NCBI GenBank assembly: GCA_963995525.1
Contig: OZ023206.1
Span: 28,140,960 to 28,204,959 of the forward strand
Origin: Escarpia spicata
Taxonomy: Eukaryota > Annelida > Polychaeta > Sabellida > Siboglinidae
Direction: 5' to 3'
DNA: 64,000 nucleotides
Of this stretch, positions 35,581-48,737 are shown one piece after another. The notes beneath the pieces are model-generated. The model had not been told where the DNA came from. It ran no database searches and saw nothing but the letters and a program-made list of their open reading frames with translations. The position numbers were made by a program, and so were the translations under genes. Position 1 is the first letter of the stretch. Every line of letters begins with the position of its first letter.

Positions 35581-38500
35581 TTAAGGGGATGCGATGGTCA
35601 GAGCACTTTTTTATTATTATTATTGAACTTAGAGAGTTGAAATTTTCAGAGAGTGAGTCATGGTTAGAAACTGAGTGGGGATTTTTTTCAACATTTTTTT
35701 AGGGGATTTTCCCACGGTACGGTGGCCATCTTGGATTAAACTATCGTTCCACTTCTCTCGGTAACCACTAGACATAGACTGCCCAAATTTAGTGTGTACT
35801 TACTCCATAGTTCTCCAATAAAAACTGTCAAGAGTTTTCATCAATATTTCAACAACAAAAAATTATGGTGAATTTTAATGTTAGATTATTTTTTTCAAAA
35901 AAACGGAGGGCAAATTTTACATTCAAAATCCATTATGCAAAAACTAGGCAATGTTTTCAGAAAAGTTACTTGACAGTTTTCAAGAGTATACTATCAAGAA
36001 ATACTGTGGCAAGTTTCAAGCATTTCTGTCAAGTAACAGCTCGGATAAGTGACATGGAAGACAAGAGGTGAAGGGAAAAACATGTTTCTGCATAAATTGC
36101 ATTCAAAGTTTGGGTACATTGGTACACACAGTTCAACAACTAAAATGTAACCTAGATGAACGAAACTTTGCAGATATGTTCTCCAATATATACTCTAGCA
36201 AACACATAAAGGTCAGTCCATCTGCATACCAAAATAATATTATGCATTCAAAAAAACAAAGCAACTACACAAACAAATGTACAGGGCAAAAAATTGTATG
36301 TGTAAACAAGACCACATTTTGCTTTATCACAGATAGTCACATGACTGAAACTTTCAGAGATTGAAACTCAAGGTAACAACATAACTGAATTTTTGTTTCA
36401 GACTTTTTGTGAGACTTTCTCACACTATGATGACCATCTTGGATTGAGTTTTCCTTTCACATATCGCAGTAACTATCGGCCTTAGATGACCCAAAATTGT
36501 TGTGCAGTTACTACATACGACCCAAATGACCTGTCAGTAATACTTTTTACAAATATGTTAACGTGAAGGCTCATTATGTAAAAAGCTTTTCAAATAACTA
36601 ACTTGACTAGTTGAACAAAACATTACATAGCCGGTACAAAAAGTTTCCAGTCTACATAGCATGCCAAGATGCCTATCCACAGCATGGACAGCAAGGGTGC
36701 GCTGTCCACATGCTGTGCATGCCAGGTTCGCCACGAGTAAAGGCAGCACAGCACAGCATCATCACCATCGTCAAGCGAGAAACGCGTCACACCCATGTCT
36801 TCCAACAGTTTGGTGTAGCCAAACTTCCACTCGGTAGCCAATATCCTTCGAGAAGTCTGCAAAGTTGCTGGCTGACTCGGTGCCTGCAAATACAGTAACA
36901 GCACTGTAACAATGTATCATTACATTTTCAAAATGCAAACAAAAGCACCCTCCATTCATTACACAAATTTACGTGGCATCTGATGTAGGTTCTTTGTATG
37001 GTGTACTTTCTTGCCCCACAAAGTTTAATATATTATAAATATATAACTACTAAGCATATTTCTAATCTAAACCGCCCTACCACTGAACATTTAGAATACT
37101 AATGCCATTCATCAACATCATCCGATATGGTATTATATTTAGGACTCCTATTCGTAACCTCTATCCTGGTGTGCCTTGATGGGTTTGACAGCTCCTGGAT
37201 ATCAACCCTGGACCAATGAACAACATAAACTAGGTCAACTTTCAATCGTTTCTACACCCACAAAGGTTAACTGTGCTACGTGAAAATATACATGTATATA
37301 CAAACAATATGCATTGTCAGTGTATATGACAGAGCGTGGGACAAGCGAAACACCAGACATCGAACTTAAGGGATCACAGGACATGGAATTTTTTTTTAAA
37401 TTAAAAGCTGATAAATTTCACCAACTATGTATTGTATGAAGTTACTGTACTAAAACTAAGGATATTTCATGATTTTTGTTTTCTAATATTTCAGTGCGCT
37501 AGGGGGTTTTAATCGAAAAAATAAGGCATAAAACAGCAAAAGTTTAAATGAATAGAACACTGAAACCCCTATCCTAATTTATGCAATTCAAATGTTTTTA
37601 TTTAGATAATGAACTATTCTAACTTTCTGTGCATAGCCATTTGTATGTCATTCAGATTTTTTGGGACAATTTTTTGTTTTATTTTAATTTTTTTGGACAA
37701 TTTTTTCACATTCAAACCCCTATGGGATATAATCCAAATGACTGATCATAATTTCAATGCACAGGAATGTAGATAGTTATGTCATTATTACTGTGTAAAA
37801 AGTTGGTATGAATTGCTTGGTTAGTTTTGGAGTTCTATTCATTTTTCCTACAAAAAAGTGATAACTGAGAAAACGGCACTCAAAGTATGAACAAAGTAAT
37901 TTTAATGTCTTGCACATACTAGATGTTACAAATAAGCATAAATATGGTAGGCTTACCATGTATATACAATATGTGAATGTTTCTAAGTGAAACAATTCAT
38001 TAACAGTGACACAATTATGTCATTGTTTACCCCTACCCCCCTAATTCATAATGCGAGTAATCATGGTCGACGCACCAATTAAGACAGTTTTCACACATAA
38101 TTCACATTGCATACATTGTGACTTGTGTCCAACATAAAACATGCATACTGATAGCATGTAACAGTCCATATGCATTGGTTATGCAAAGAAACCTGATTAT
38201 GAGATCAGATAGGTATTTTCCTAAGTAAGCATCACTTCACTTTTACAAATGCAGCTTGTATGTATCCACAACAGTCGTGACATGTCAGCCTGTTTTCTTC
38301 AACTCTGAAATGCATGTTAGATAACGAAGATGTAATATACATAAATGTTGTAGGATTAATAGTCCATTAAAAGTGACATCATTATAACATTTTCACCCCC
38401 ACCCCCCCACTGCCACCCCACACATTATAATGCCAGGAATCATAGCTGAAGCAAGAATTCGGACAGTTTCCCACTCTGCACAGGTTGTGACTTGTCAACC

Positions 38501-40522
38501 TAAGCACCACTTCACTGAGGCATTTTACAAATGCAACAGCCGTGTGTCCATACAATCATCACGTTTGACATGTCAGTCAATCATCACTAACTCTGATACA
38601 TTTGGTATATATAACACAACATCCATGTACACCATATGGCACAGTGTGGAGCATAAAAAGTCACTTCTGATCAACATGTTTCAACAGTATAATGCAATAC
38701 CATTAGAGGTGTTCAGTGCAGGGCAGAAGACATCAGCGACCACTTCATTGAGTTGGCCAACATCGACAATACACCAATCTCGACTGCTCAGTTCCCTCTG
38801 TTCGTCAGGGTTGTCACATTTAACGGCGTTCATGGTGACAATTTTGCGTGACGAGACGACTGTAGTGCGACACGGTGTTGCCTGGGCCGTCCCTTGTAGC
38901 TGTGCAGTCGCTCCGGCGTCAGCTGTTGCGATCTTCCCGGCGCTGTCAGTGTCAGTCGCAGTGTCGTCTGCTTCAAATCAATTCGCTTTCGCCGTCGATT
39001 ACGGCTGCTAAGTCGGCTTCCTCGGACGACCAACGACGTGCAGCATTGCACTCACTCAGGCGCTTGCGTATAACTTTTGATTTCTTCGGCGGCATCTCAT
39101 TTAAACTCTCTTTTTAACAAAATATATCGTCCGTTTATCGAGTGTCAAACTGTTCTCCGTAGCAACAATGTAAACAGGAAAGCAGATAACGCAAATCATC
39201 GTGGGATTGATTTGCCTCGTTTTGAACGAAGACGCGTCATAAAACCGGTTGAATGATCCTTGAACTTGCTTTCGGCTGGTTGCGTGCCTCATTTTGAGAA
39301 AAAAACGCGTCATAAAACCACGAATGCAAGGCTTTCGGCCAGTTCCGTGTCTCATTTGCATAATTATGTGCTAAATAAGGAGATCATCGGAAATTTGGAC
39401 TCGGTTTCAACGCGGGAAAACTCAACTTTGGAGAAAAGGGGCGTGACTATCAACATAACTGACAGATAGCCAAGAAGAAGGCCGTTCTTTTGATACCAAA
39501 CAAAATGGCGTATCATGAACAAACGTTGTCGTTGTCAAGGCATAAACTTGGATTACTTTTGGCGTGTTTCATCGATTCAAATATTTATTGTCATTTCACA
39601 TTTGATGGGCCATCTAAGTTAGTGCTAATATAATGACTTAGCGGTGAGTAACTGTTAAAAAACGATCTTTATTGTGAAGTAGATATGTCAATCTGTCAAA
39701 AACTGAAAGAAACACAAAATTTCATAAAAATCATTATTGACGTATTTCAGACTGCCGTGTCTCCCCTTAATCCGCTCGTGGCTGTGGCCGTGGCGTAGGT
39801 TCGTTGACACCCGGTTCATCAACACACTCGACGATTTCTTCAAATCGCTCACTTTCTGAAGCAGTGCAAGCTTCCGTCGCTTCCCTACACCGTAACCGCC
39901 AACTCGCTCCCGACCAAATGGCATAATGTTGTTTTAGAAAGCTATGGAAATGAACGAAACGTGGAAGTTATAAAATTGCGATGGAATCTAACGCAGCTGG
40001 TATCTCAAGCTGACGTCATTGAATGGAACTTAGCATTACAACCAATCAGAGTCGTTGATTTGAGGGAACCTGACATCACGTGATGCCGTCTGGCCAGTCA
40101 TCGTGGGATTTCCCATTCCTTTGCCGCTGAGATGGCGTGAGGGGGCTTCGTTCTTAGTCGGAATTACTCGGATACGTGTGGGCCCATTTTAAATCTGTTT
40201 CTACCATGATGCAAAGCAAGAAAGGTTCTTTCCCGTGGTATCCGCCATGTTGGTATTGCACTTTGTTTCGGCCGGCAATCAGTCCTGGAAAATCACATAA
40301 TGTTCGATTATTCACGCTTCATTTGACAAAAACAAAGACTTAGCAATGATAGGCATCACACAAAAGGCATGTTTTGTGTTAGAAACACGTTTATTTCAAC
40401 AATGCAATGTACATGAATGAGAAGTTGAATAATGTTTCTACACGGAAATGTCAACACTAAAAACTTTTTTTTCTCAAAAATCCGGAAAAAAAATTATGCT
40501 CTGACCATCACATCCCCTTAAT
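35581..40522 (+). mobile_element. 4.9-kb TTAA-flanked element with 25-bp TIRs
   Basis: Left TTAAGGGGATGCGATGGTCA and inverted right TTAAGGGGATGTGATGGTCA, each continuing GAGCA, with TTAA at both borders. The interior contains minus-strand ORF pieces (38690-39096) and an inner TTAAGGGGAGACACGGC terminus at about 39769, suggesting nesting. It is compatible with Kolobok-like or another TTAA family. Confidence 0.8.
38688..39096 (-). pseudogene. Degraded transposon ORF
   Basis: The minus strand opens MPPKKSKVIRKRLSECNAAR followed by RWSSEEADLAAVIDGESELI and a stop. About 260 bases further on comes MNAVKCDNPDEQRELSS then RDWCIVDVGQLNEVV...FCPAL. The R-x-W-x-I-V-D module followed by Cys resembles the start of Mutator-like transposases in animals, but this is a weak recognition. 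Frame breaks show it is dead. Confidence 0.4.
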
Positions 40523-40624
40523 TAATGCTGATCCATTTGATTGGTTTCACTACCAGTTGTACCAATGACAATCATTAATGTGGGCCCCTAGACTTGGAAC
40601 TATTAGTTAATCTACTGCTTGCAG

Positions 40625-40852
40625 TACTATGAGGGCACGGTGAACGTGGGCCCTGGGAGCTACATGCCAATGATCAACGAGGTGTGTGCGGCACGGTTCA
40701 AGGACGACGGCGAGTGGTACCGCGTCCACGTCCACCGCATCTCCCTGGATGCCACGCTCGACGTCACCTACATCGACTTCGGCAACCACGAAGCCGTCAA
40801 CGTGACGGACATCCGCTGTATAGAGCCACACATGTTGCGACTGCCGCTACAG
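40625..40852 (+). CDS. TDRD1-like: Exon 11: Tudor 1 barrel
   Basis: Acceptor CTGCTTGCAG and donor CAG|GTAAGC. It carries the barrel core CAARFKDDGEWYRVHV and VTYIDFGNHE, with WYR at 40715. Cage positions read F, Y, Y, F, N, so this domain keeps a complete sDMA-binding cage. It is GC-rich compared with the surrounding intron. A 4.9-kb TTAA transposon ends 102 bp upstream. Confidence 0.95.
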
Positions 40853-41039
40853 GTAAGCCATGTGGACGTGTTTGCAATGTTCAGCAGTATTGTTCTGCGT
40901 TGGAGTACTATTTATTATATTGTAATTCTTTAGACCTCAAACCCGCCCGTAGACCAACGCGAAGTCGGCGAAACCCAGCCCAAAATAACCGCATAATGCT
41001 GTATAGAATGTTAGTGCCATCTAGTGGACAGTTTTGAAA

Positions 41040-41788
41040 ACACATTCGAAACAAGTTATGAACGCACAAATCTCACATTTTGAGTCAAATAAATGGGAAA
41101 ATGGGAACTTATAAAATGGCTAAGGTTTAATGTTCACATTATTTTATGGTTTATATGGTTTTAATGTTTAGTTACACGTGTCAGTCACATACCCGTTTGA
41201 TTCCTGTTATCGTAATATTTATTACATTAATTGTTTCAATAAAATGTATGTTACTTTAGTTATTTTGTCATTCATATTTTACTGACTGTCTTTTTTTAAT
41301 GTGTGTGATATGAATGTATGATATAATTACGTATGCTTTCTCTTCCCGTTATTTAACCAAGGCTTGTTATAGGTAGCAGCACTAAACTTCCTTGTCTGTT
41401 CCTTTGTCCGGAATCAACATTTCAAGCCAGGTTTGGTAATAGTTTTTACAGGTAGTTCACTGAATCAGTTGTACTTTATCCCACTTGTGGTCTTGATTGT
41501 GGGAACCAAGCGAGTGTGCAGAACTTCAAAGGACAATTCCAGGAACTAGCTGTTAGCCCCACATGCCTCCGCCAACAGCTGTGCTTACTACTTGCATGTT
41601 TTGTATCCAATTTGAACATTTTGTGGGTGTAATGTTCAAATTGCAAACACTATTTCAGGCATATTAATCACAATTTGGCAAGCAGAATGCATTCAATGTA
41701 TTTGTTCTATTTTCAAGAATATTGTATTAAAAATAGGGAGCAGACAAGGTTGGGTTAAATTTGATGAACTATTTTGCTGAGTTTGTAG
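41040..41788. other. Intron 11, nothing recognised
   Basis: No repeat or coding signal seen. The intron is 936 bp (40853-41788). Confidence 0.45.
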
Positions 41789-41954
41789 GCGATCCGCTGC
41801 TCCCTAGGAGTGGTATCCCCAACAGACGCCCATGAAATCGAGAACTTCAACAAACTGACGTCCGTGATGCTCAGCACCGAGAAGAAGTACATGTGCCAGC
41901 CACTAGAGGTCACTGCCGGTGCCCCCGTTGGTCTCGTTCAACTACGGAGTCTTG
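41789..41954 (+). CDS. TDRD1-like: Exon 12: C-terminal half of Tudor 1
   Basis: Acceptor GAGTTTGTAG. It reads AIRCSLGVVSPTDAHEIENF and continues to APVGLVQLRSL, the usual A-x-x-C-x-L and closing strands of an extended Tudor. A phase-1 donor is needed to join exon 13. Two weak GT sites fit: 41955 (G|GTGGTA) and 41958 (G|GTACGG), differing by one residue. The 3' end is therefore uncertain by 3 bases. Confidence 0.8.
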
Positions 41955-42859
41955 GTGGTACGGGCCCATCCATTTCTGGCATCAGATTTTATTGCTACTT
42001 GCAACAATACCATCCTCCTGAAAGGGAAACTTAAGCAGTTCTGTGTGATTGCTTTATAGTTTGTCGGTAACCAAACAATCATGTCCTTATTTCGCTATTA
42101 TGTGTAAGAGGGCACTACATATGCAAAGACGCACAACGTTTTTGTATCAGACATTTCACAAAGGTTATGCAACTTTGAACTGTTGATCACTAGGACATTT
42201 TCTCGGATTGTTCCAAGCTAAGAGGCAGATTGAAGTAACTTTGAACATTCCTAAATTGGTTGTCTATAGAAAAGGTTGAACTTATAATAGTGGGGTGAAT
42301 TTGTGAGACGATGTAAAAGCATTGTGGATTCTTCATTTGTCGTAGTTCAGGGGCCGGTAACCTTTTTGAATGGAGGGCCAAATAAGTGATTTGGGCTAGG
42401 TCAGCTGGCCACACGTTTATTTGTTAATATTGGTTATCACTAGCCCGATCTTCATGGAAACTTATATTAAGTTATGATGCATATATAGTATCTTTATAGG
42501 CATTCTAGCTCGTATGCACCGATGCTGAACTTACACATATTTTGGAATTGTTATCATTATGAAACATCAATGGCTAATTTTGAATAATTTATTAAAATAC
42601 ACATTATTCAGGGTTGACATGCAACTGGCATTTTGACCAAGTGCTAAATGTCCAAGTGAGTTTAACGTGACCAGTTTAAGAAATTGTTCCGTTGGCAAGT
42701 GCGTTTGGTTGCAAGATACACCTCACTGAATGTCACATTGTGTGCCACAGAGCCACATAATGTTTTGGTGAACTTATCTACACAGCTTCCGGCATGTTGT
42801 AGACTATGACGGGCTGAAAAATAATGAAGTCCGAGATCTATAAAATGCTCTGCATATTC

Positions 42860-43290
42860 TCATCTCAAAAGCTCAAAGAATGCTTCGTACGTGTTCAGCC
42901 TTTCTGGCTTGTTTTCAGGAGTGTTTAGAAATGTAATAGTTGATGTTCCGCACTTGTGTCTCCCACAATCGTAACTTGATCTCGAAAGCAGCAATGAACT
43001 AGAAGAGTTCTTTGGTTGGATGTTCTCACCATTGAGTTGAAAATTTAACAGATTTAGATGTGCCACGATGTCGAAAAGATACGAAAACTTGCAGATGCAC
43101 CTGGAGATCAGCAATATCCAGTGGGCCTTACCTCTAGAAATATCTGCTCCACGAAGTGAATTCCATGTCTCAGCTCGTGCATGCAACCCTGCATGGCACC
43201 TCGTCTCAGCCAGTACACTTCATAGTAATATAGATCTTGAATTTTGTCCATACATCTCTGCCAGAGGGCGCTTGAACTGGCCACGAGCAC
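42860..43290 (-). pseudogene. hAT transposase C-terminal fragment
   Basis: One frame reads LYYYEVYWLRRGAMQ...HELRHGI, and the next AHWILLISRCICKFSYLFDI then VAHLNLLNFQLNGEN. These match, in order, the EVRWLSRG...ELR and LADIF-HLNELN-LQG segments characteristic of hAT transposases. A frameshift separates them, and everything N-terminal is replaced by the minisatellite. Confidence 0.85.
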
Positions 43291-43331
43291 GAATGTTGAT
43301 CACGGTCTTTATTATGGTGCTTTCTTGAAGG

Positions 43332-46300
43332 CTATCTTGTGGGGTAGATGGTTCGCTGTGACACCTGCATCGTGTTGAACCTTTCTTGTGGGATAGAGGA
43401 TTCACTGTGACACCTGCATCGTGTTGAACCTTTCTTGTGGGGTAGATGATTCGCTGTGACACCTGCATCGTGTTGAACCTTTCTTGTGGGATAGATGATT
43501 CGCTGTGACACCTGCATCGTGTTGAACCTTTCTTGTGGGGTAGATGATTCGCTGTGACACCTGTATCGTGTTGAACCTTTCTTGTGGGATAGATGATTCG
43601 CTGTGACACCTGCATCGTGTTGAACCTTTCTTGTGGGATAGATGATTCGCTGTGACACCTGCATCGTGTTGAACCTTTCTTGTGGGATAGATGATTCGCT
43701 GTGACACCTGCATCGTGTTGAACCTTTCTTGTGGGATAGATGATTCGCTGTGACACCTGCATCGTGTTGAACCTTTCTTGTGGGGTAGATGATTCACTCT
43801 GACACCTGCATCGTGTTGAACCTTTCTTGTAGGATAGATGATTCGCTCTGACACCTGCATCGTGTTGAACCTTTCTTGTGGATAGATGATTCGCTGTGAC
43901 ACCTGCATCGTGTTGAACCTTTCTTGTGGGATAGATGATTTGCAGTTACACCTGCATCGTGTTGAACCTTTCTTGTGGGGTAGATGATTCGCTGTGACAC
44001 CTGCATCGTGTTGAACCTTTCTTGTGGGGTAGATGATTCGCTGTGACACCTGCATCGTGTTGAACCTTTCTTGTGGGGTAGATGATTCGCTGTGACACCT
44101 GTATCGTGTTGAACCTTTCTTGTGGGATAGATGATTCGCTGTGACACCTGCATCGTGTTGAACCTTTCTTGTGGGATAGATGATTCGCTGTGACACCTGC
44201 ATCTTGTTGAACCTTTCTTGTAGGATAGATGATTCGCTGTGACACCTGCATCGTGTTGAACCTTTCTTGTGGGGTAGATGATTCACTGTGACACCTGCAT
44301 CGTGTTGAACCTTTCTTGTGGGGTAGATGATTCACTGTGACACCTGCATCGTGTTGAACCTTTCTTGTGGATAGATGATTCACTGTGACACCTGTATCGT
44401 GTTGAACCTTTCTTGTGGGGTAGATGATTCGCTGTGACACCTGCATCGTGTTGAACCTTTCTTGTGGGATAGATGATTCGCTGTGACACCTGCATCGTGT
44501 TGAACCTTTCTTGTGGGGTAGATGATTCGCTGTGACACCTGCATCGTTTTGAACCTTTCTTGTGGGATAGATGATTCGCTGTGACACCTGCATCGTGTTG
44601 AACCTTTCTTGTGGGATAGATGATTCGCTGTGACACCTGTATCGTGTTGAACCTTTCTTGTGGGATAGATGATTCGCAGTTACACCTGCATCGTGTTGAA
44701 CCTTTCTTGTGGGGTAGATGATTCGCTGTGACACCTGCATCGTGTTAAACCTTTCTTGTGTGGTAGATGATTCACTGTGACACCTGCATCGTGTTGAACC
44801 TTTCTTGTGGATAGATGATTCGCTGTGACACCTGCATCGTGTTGAACCTTTCTTGTGTGGTAGATGATTCGCTGTGACACCTGTATCGTGTTGAACCTTT
44901 CTTGTGGGATAGATGATTCGCTGTGACACCTGCATCGTGTTGAACCTTTCTTGTGGGATAGATGATTCGCTGTGACACCTGTATCGTGTTGAACCTTTCT
45001 TGTGGGATAGATGATTCGCTGTGACACCTGCATCGTGTTGAACCTTTCTTGTGGGATAGATGATTCGCTGTGACACCTGTATCGTGTTGAACCTTTCTTG
45101 TGGGATAGATGATTCGCTGTGACACCTGTATCGTGTTGAACCTTTCTTGTGGGGTAAATGATTCACTGTGACACCTGCATCGTGTTGAACCTTTCTTGTG
45201 GGATAGATGATTCGCTGTGACACCTGTATCGTGTTGAACCTTTCTTGTGGGATAGATGATTCACTGTGACACCTGCATCGTGTTGAACCTTTCTTGTGGG
45301 ATAGATGATTCGCTGTGACACCTGTATCGTGTTGAACCTTTCTTGTGGGATAGATGATTCACTGTGACACCTGCATCGTGTTGAACCTTTCTTGTGGGAT
45401 AGATGATTCGCTGTGACACCTGCATCGTGTTGAACCTTTCTTGTGGGATAGATGATTCGCTGTGACACCTGCATCTTGTTGAACCTTTCTTGTAGGATAG
45501 ATGATTCGCTGTGACACCTGCATCGTGTTGAACCTTTCTTGTGGGGTAGATGATTCGCTGTGACACCTGCATCGTGTTGAACCTTTATTGTGGGATAGAT
45601 GATTCACTGTGACACCTGCATCGTGTTGAACCATTCTTGTGGGGTAGATGATTCGCTGTGACACCTGCATCGTGTTGAACCTTTCTTGTGAATAGATGAT
45701 TCGCTCTGACACCTGCATCGTGTTGAACCTTTCTTGTGGGATAGATGATTCGCTGTGACACCTGCATCGTGTTGAACCTTTCTTGTGGGATAGATGATTT
45801 ACTGTGACACCTGCATCGTGTTAAACCTTTCTTGTGAATAGATGATTCGCTCTGACACCTGCATCGTGTTGAACCTTTCTTGTGGGATAGATGATTCGCT
45901 GTGACACCTGCATCGTGTTGAACCTTTCTTGTGGGATAGATGATTTACTGTGACACCTGCATCGTGTTGAACCTTTCTTGTGGGATAGATGATTCACTGT
46001 GACACTTGCATCGTGTTGAACCTTTCTTGTGGATAAATGATTCGCTCTGACACCTGCATCGTGTTGAACCTTTCTTGTGGGGTAGATGATTCGCTGTGAC
46101 ACCTGCATCGTGTTGAACCTTTCTTGTGGATAGATGATTCACTGTGACACCTGCATCGTGTTGAACCTTTCTTGTGGATAGATGATTCACTGTGACACCT
46201 GCATCGTGTTGAACCTTTCTTGTGGATAGATGATTCACTGTGACACCTGCATCGTGTTGAACCTTTCTTGTGGATAGATGATTCGCTGTGACACCTGTAT

Positions 46301-48585
46301 CGTGTTGAACCTTTCTTGTGGGATAGATGATTCGCTGTGACACCTGCATCGTGTTGAACCTTTCTTGTGGGATAGATGATTCGCTGTGACACCTGTATCG
46401 TGTTGAACCTTTCTTGTGGGATAGATGATTCGCTGTGACACCTGTATCGTGTTGAACCTTTCTTGTGGGGTAAATGATTCGCTGTGACACCTGCATCGTG
46501 TTGAACTTTTCTTGTGGGGTAGATGATTCGCTGTGACACCTGCATCGTGTTGAACCTTTCTTGTGGGGTAGATGATTCGCTGTGACACCTGTATCGTGTT
46601 GAACCTTTCTTGTGGGATAGATGATTCGCTGTGACACCTGCATCGTGTTGAACCTTTCTTGTGGGATAGATGATTCGCTGTGACACCTGCATCTTGTTGA
46701 ACCTTTCTTGTAGGATAGATGATTCGCTGTGACACCTGCATCGTGTTGAACCTTTCTTGTGGGGTAGATGATTCGCTGTGACACCTGCATCGTGTTGAAC
46801 CTTTATTGTGGGATAGATGATTCGCTGTGACACCTGCATCGTGTTGAACCTTTCTTGTGGGGTAGATGATTCGCTGTGACACCTGCATCGTGTTGAACCT
46901 TTATTGTGGGATAGATGATTCACTGTGACACCTGCATCGTGTTGAACCATTCTTGTGGGGTAGATGATTCGCTGTGACACCTGCATCGTGTTGAACCTTT
47001 CTTGTGAATAGATGATTCGCTCTGACACCTGCATCGTGTTGAACCTTTCTTGTGGGATAGATGATTCGCTGTGACACCTGCATCGTGTTGAACCTTTCTT
47101 GTGAATAGGTGATTCGCTCTGACACCTGCATCGTGTTGAACCTTTCTTGTGAATAGATGATTCGCTCTGACACCTGCATCATGTTGAACCTTTCTTGTGG
47201 GATAGATGATTCGCTGTGACACCTGCATCGTGTTGAACCTTTCTTGTGGGATAGATGATTTACTGTGACACCTGCATCGTGTTGAACCTTTCTTGTGGGA
47301 TAGATGATTCACTGTGACACTTGCATCGTGTTGAACCTTTCTTGTGGATAAATGATTCGCTCTGACACCTGCATCGTGTTGAACCTTTCTTGTGGGGTAG
47401 ATGATTCGCTGTGACACCTGCATCGTGTTGAACCTTTCTTGTGGATAGATGATTCACTGTGACACCTGCATCGTGTTGAACCTTTCTTGTGGATAGATGA
47501 TTCACTGTGACACCTGCATCGTGTTGAACCTTTCTTGTGGATAGATGATTCACTGTGACACCTGCATCGTGTTGAACCTTTCTTGTGGATAGATGATTCA
47601 CTGTGACACTTGCATCGTGTTGAACCTTTCTTGTGGATAGATGATTCGCTGTGACACGTGCATCGTGTTGAACCTTTCTTGTGGGGTAGATGATTCGCTG
47701 TGACACCTGCATCGTGTTGAACCTTTCTTGTGGATAGATGATTCACTGTGACACCTGCATCGTGTTGAACCTTTCTTGTGGGATAGATGATTCGCTCTGA
47801 CACCTGCATCGTGTTGAACCTTTCTTGTGGGATAGATGATTCGCTGTGACACCTGCATCGTGTTGAACCTTTCTTGTGGGGTAGATGATTCGCTGTGACA
47901 CCTGCATCGTGTTGAACCTTTCTTGTGGATAGATGATTCACTGTGACACCTGCATCGTGTTGAACCTTTCTTGTGGAATAGATGATTCGCTGTGACACCT
48001 GCATCGTGTTGAACCTTTCTTGTGGATAGATGATTCGTTGTGACACCTGCATCGTGTTGAACCTTTCTTGTGGGATAGATGATTCGCTGTGACACCTGTA
48101 TCGTGTTGAACCTTTCTTGTGGGGTAGATGATTCACTGTGACACCTGCATCGTATTAAAACTTTCTTGTGGGGTAGATGATTCGCTGTGACACCTGCATC
48201 GTGTTGAACCTTTCTTGTGGGATAGATGATTCGCTGTGACACCTGCATCGTGTTGAACCTTTCTTGTGGAGTAGATGATTCGCTGTGACACCTGCATCGT
48301 GTTGAACCTTTCTTGTGGGGTAGATGATTCACTGTGACACCTGCATCGTGTTGAACCTTTCTTGTGGGGTAGATGATTCACTGTGACACCTGCATCGTGT
48401 TGAACCTTTCTTATGGGGTAGATGATTCGCTGTGACACCTGCATCGTGTTGAACATTTCTTGTGGGATAGATGATTCGCTGTGACAGCTGCATCGTGTTG
48501 AACCTTTCTTGTGGGGTAGATGATTCGCTGTGACACCTGCATCGTGTTGAACCTTTTTTGTTGGGTAGATGATTCGCTGTGACTT
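43332..48585. repeat. 49-bp minisatellite, about 107 copies over 5.25 kb
   Basis: Unit GATGATTCGCTGTGACACCT + GCATCGTGTTGAACCTTTCT + TGTGGGATA. Variants: GGGGTA/GGGATA, 48-bp units with GTGGATA or GTGAATA, TCACTGT/TCGCTGT/TCGCTCT, and GTATCG. All three minus frames are free of stops over long stretches, so many overlapping false ORFs (up to 425 residues) appear. Confidence 0.98.
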
Positions 48586-48737
48586 TCCAGTCGGTGAAAC
48601 AAATCATTTTGTTCTTCCTTCCACATAAGGTGCACCATGCAAATGTTGTCATTCCAGTTCAGATTTTTGTTCGTGGACCGCATGAAATAGCTTCACGGGC
48701 CGCAGTTGATCCGCGGGCCGCTGGTTGCTGACCCCTG

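Larger units (their letters stand above)
42348..48737 (-). mobile_element. 6.4-kb hAT relic filled by a minisatellite
   Basis: Left CAGGGGCCGGTAACC and inverted right CAGGGGTCAGCAACC are typical of hAT elements of the ZBED5/SCAND3-related type, with GCGGCCCG words inside the right end. A minus-strand transposase fragment lies at 42860-43290. The 43330-48585 interior is the 49-bp array. The 8-bp duplication is no longer recognisable (TCGTAGTT against TTACGAAG). Confidence 0.85.

Noticed and set aside
38430..39011. 193-residue + strand ORF as a host gene
   Set aside because: Inside the 4.9-kb transposon, no domain, and the minus strand gives a more transposon-like start (MPPKKSK...).
43332..48585. 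CRISPR-like regular repeats
   Set aside because: Units are directly abutting with no unique spacers, in an animal intron within a hAT element.
43220..48683. Many minus-strand repetitive ORFs up to 425 residues
   Set aside because: Products of a 49-bp tandem repeat with no stop in any minus frame; overlapping in several frames, so not evidence of coding.
42348..48737. Clear 8-bp target duplication for the hAT relic
   Set aside because: The flanks TCGTAGTT and TTACGAAG do not match, so I do not claim one.
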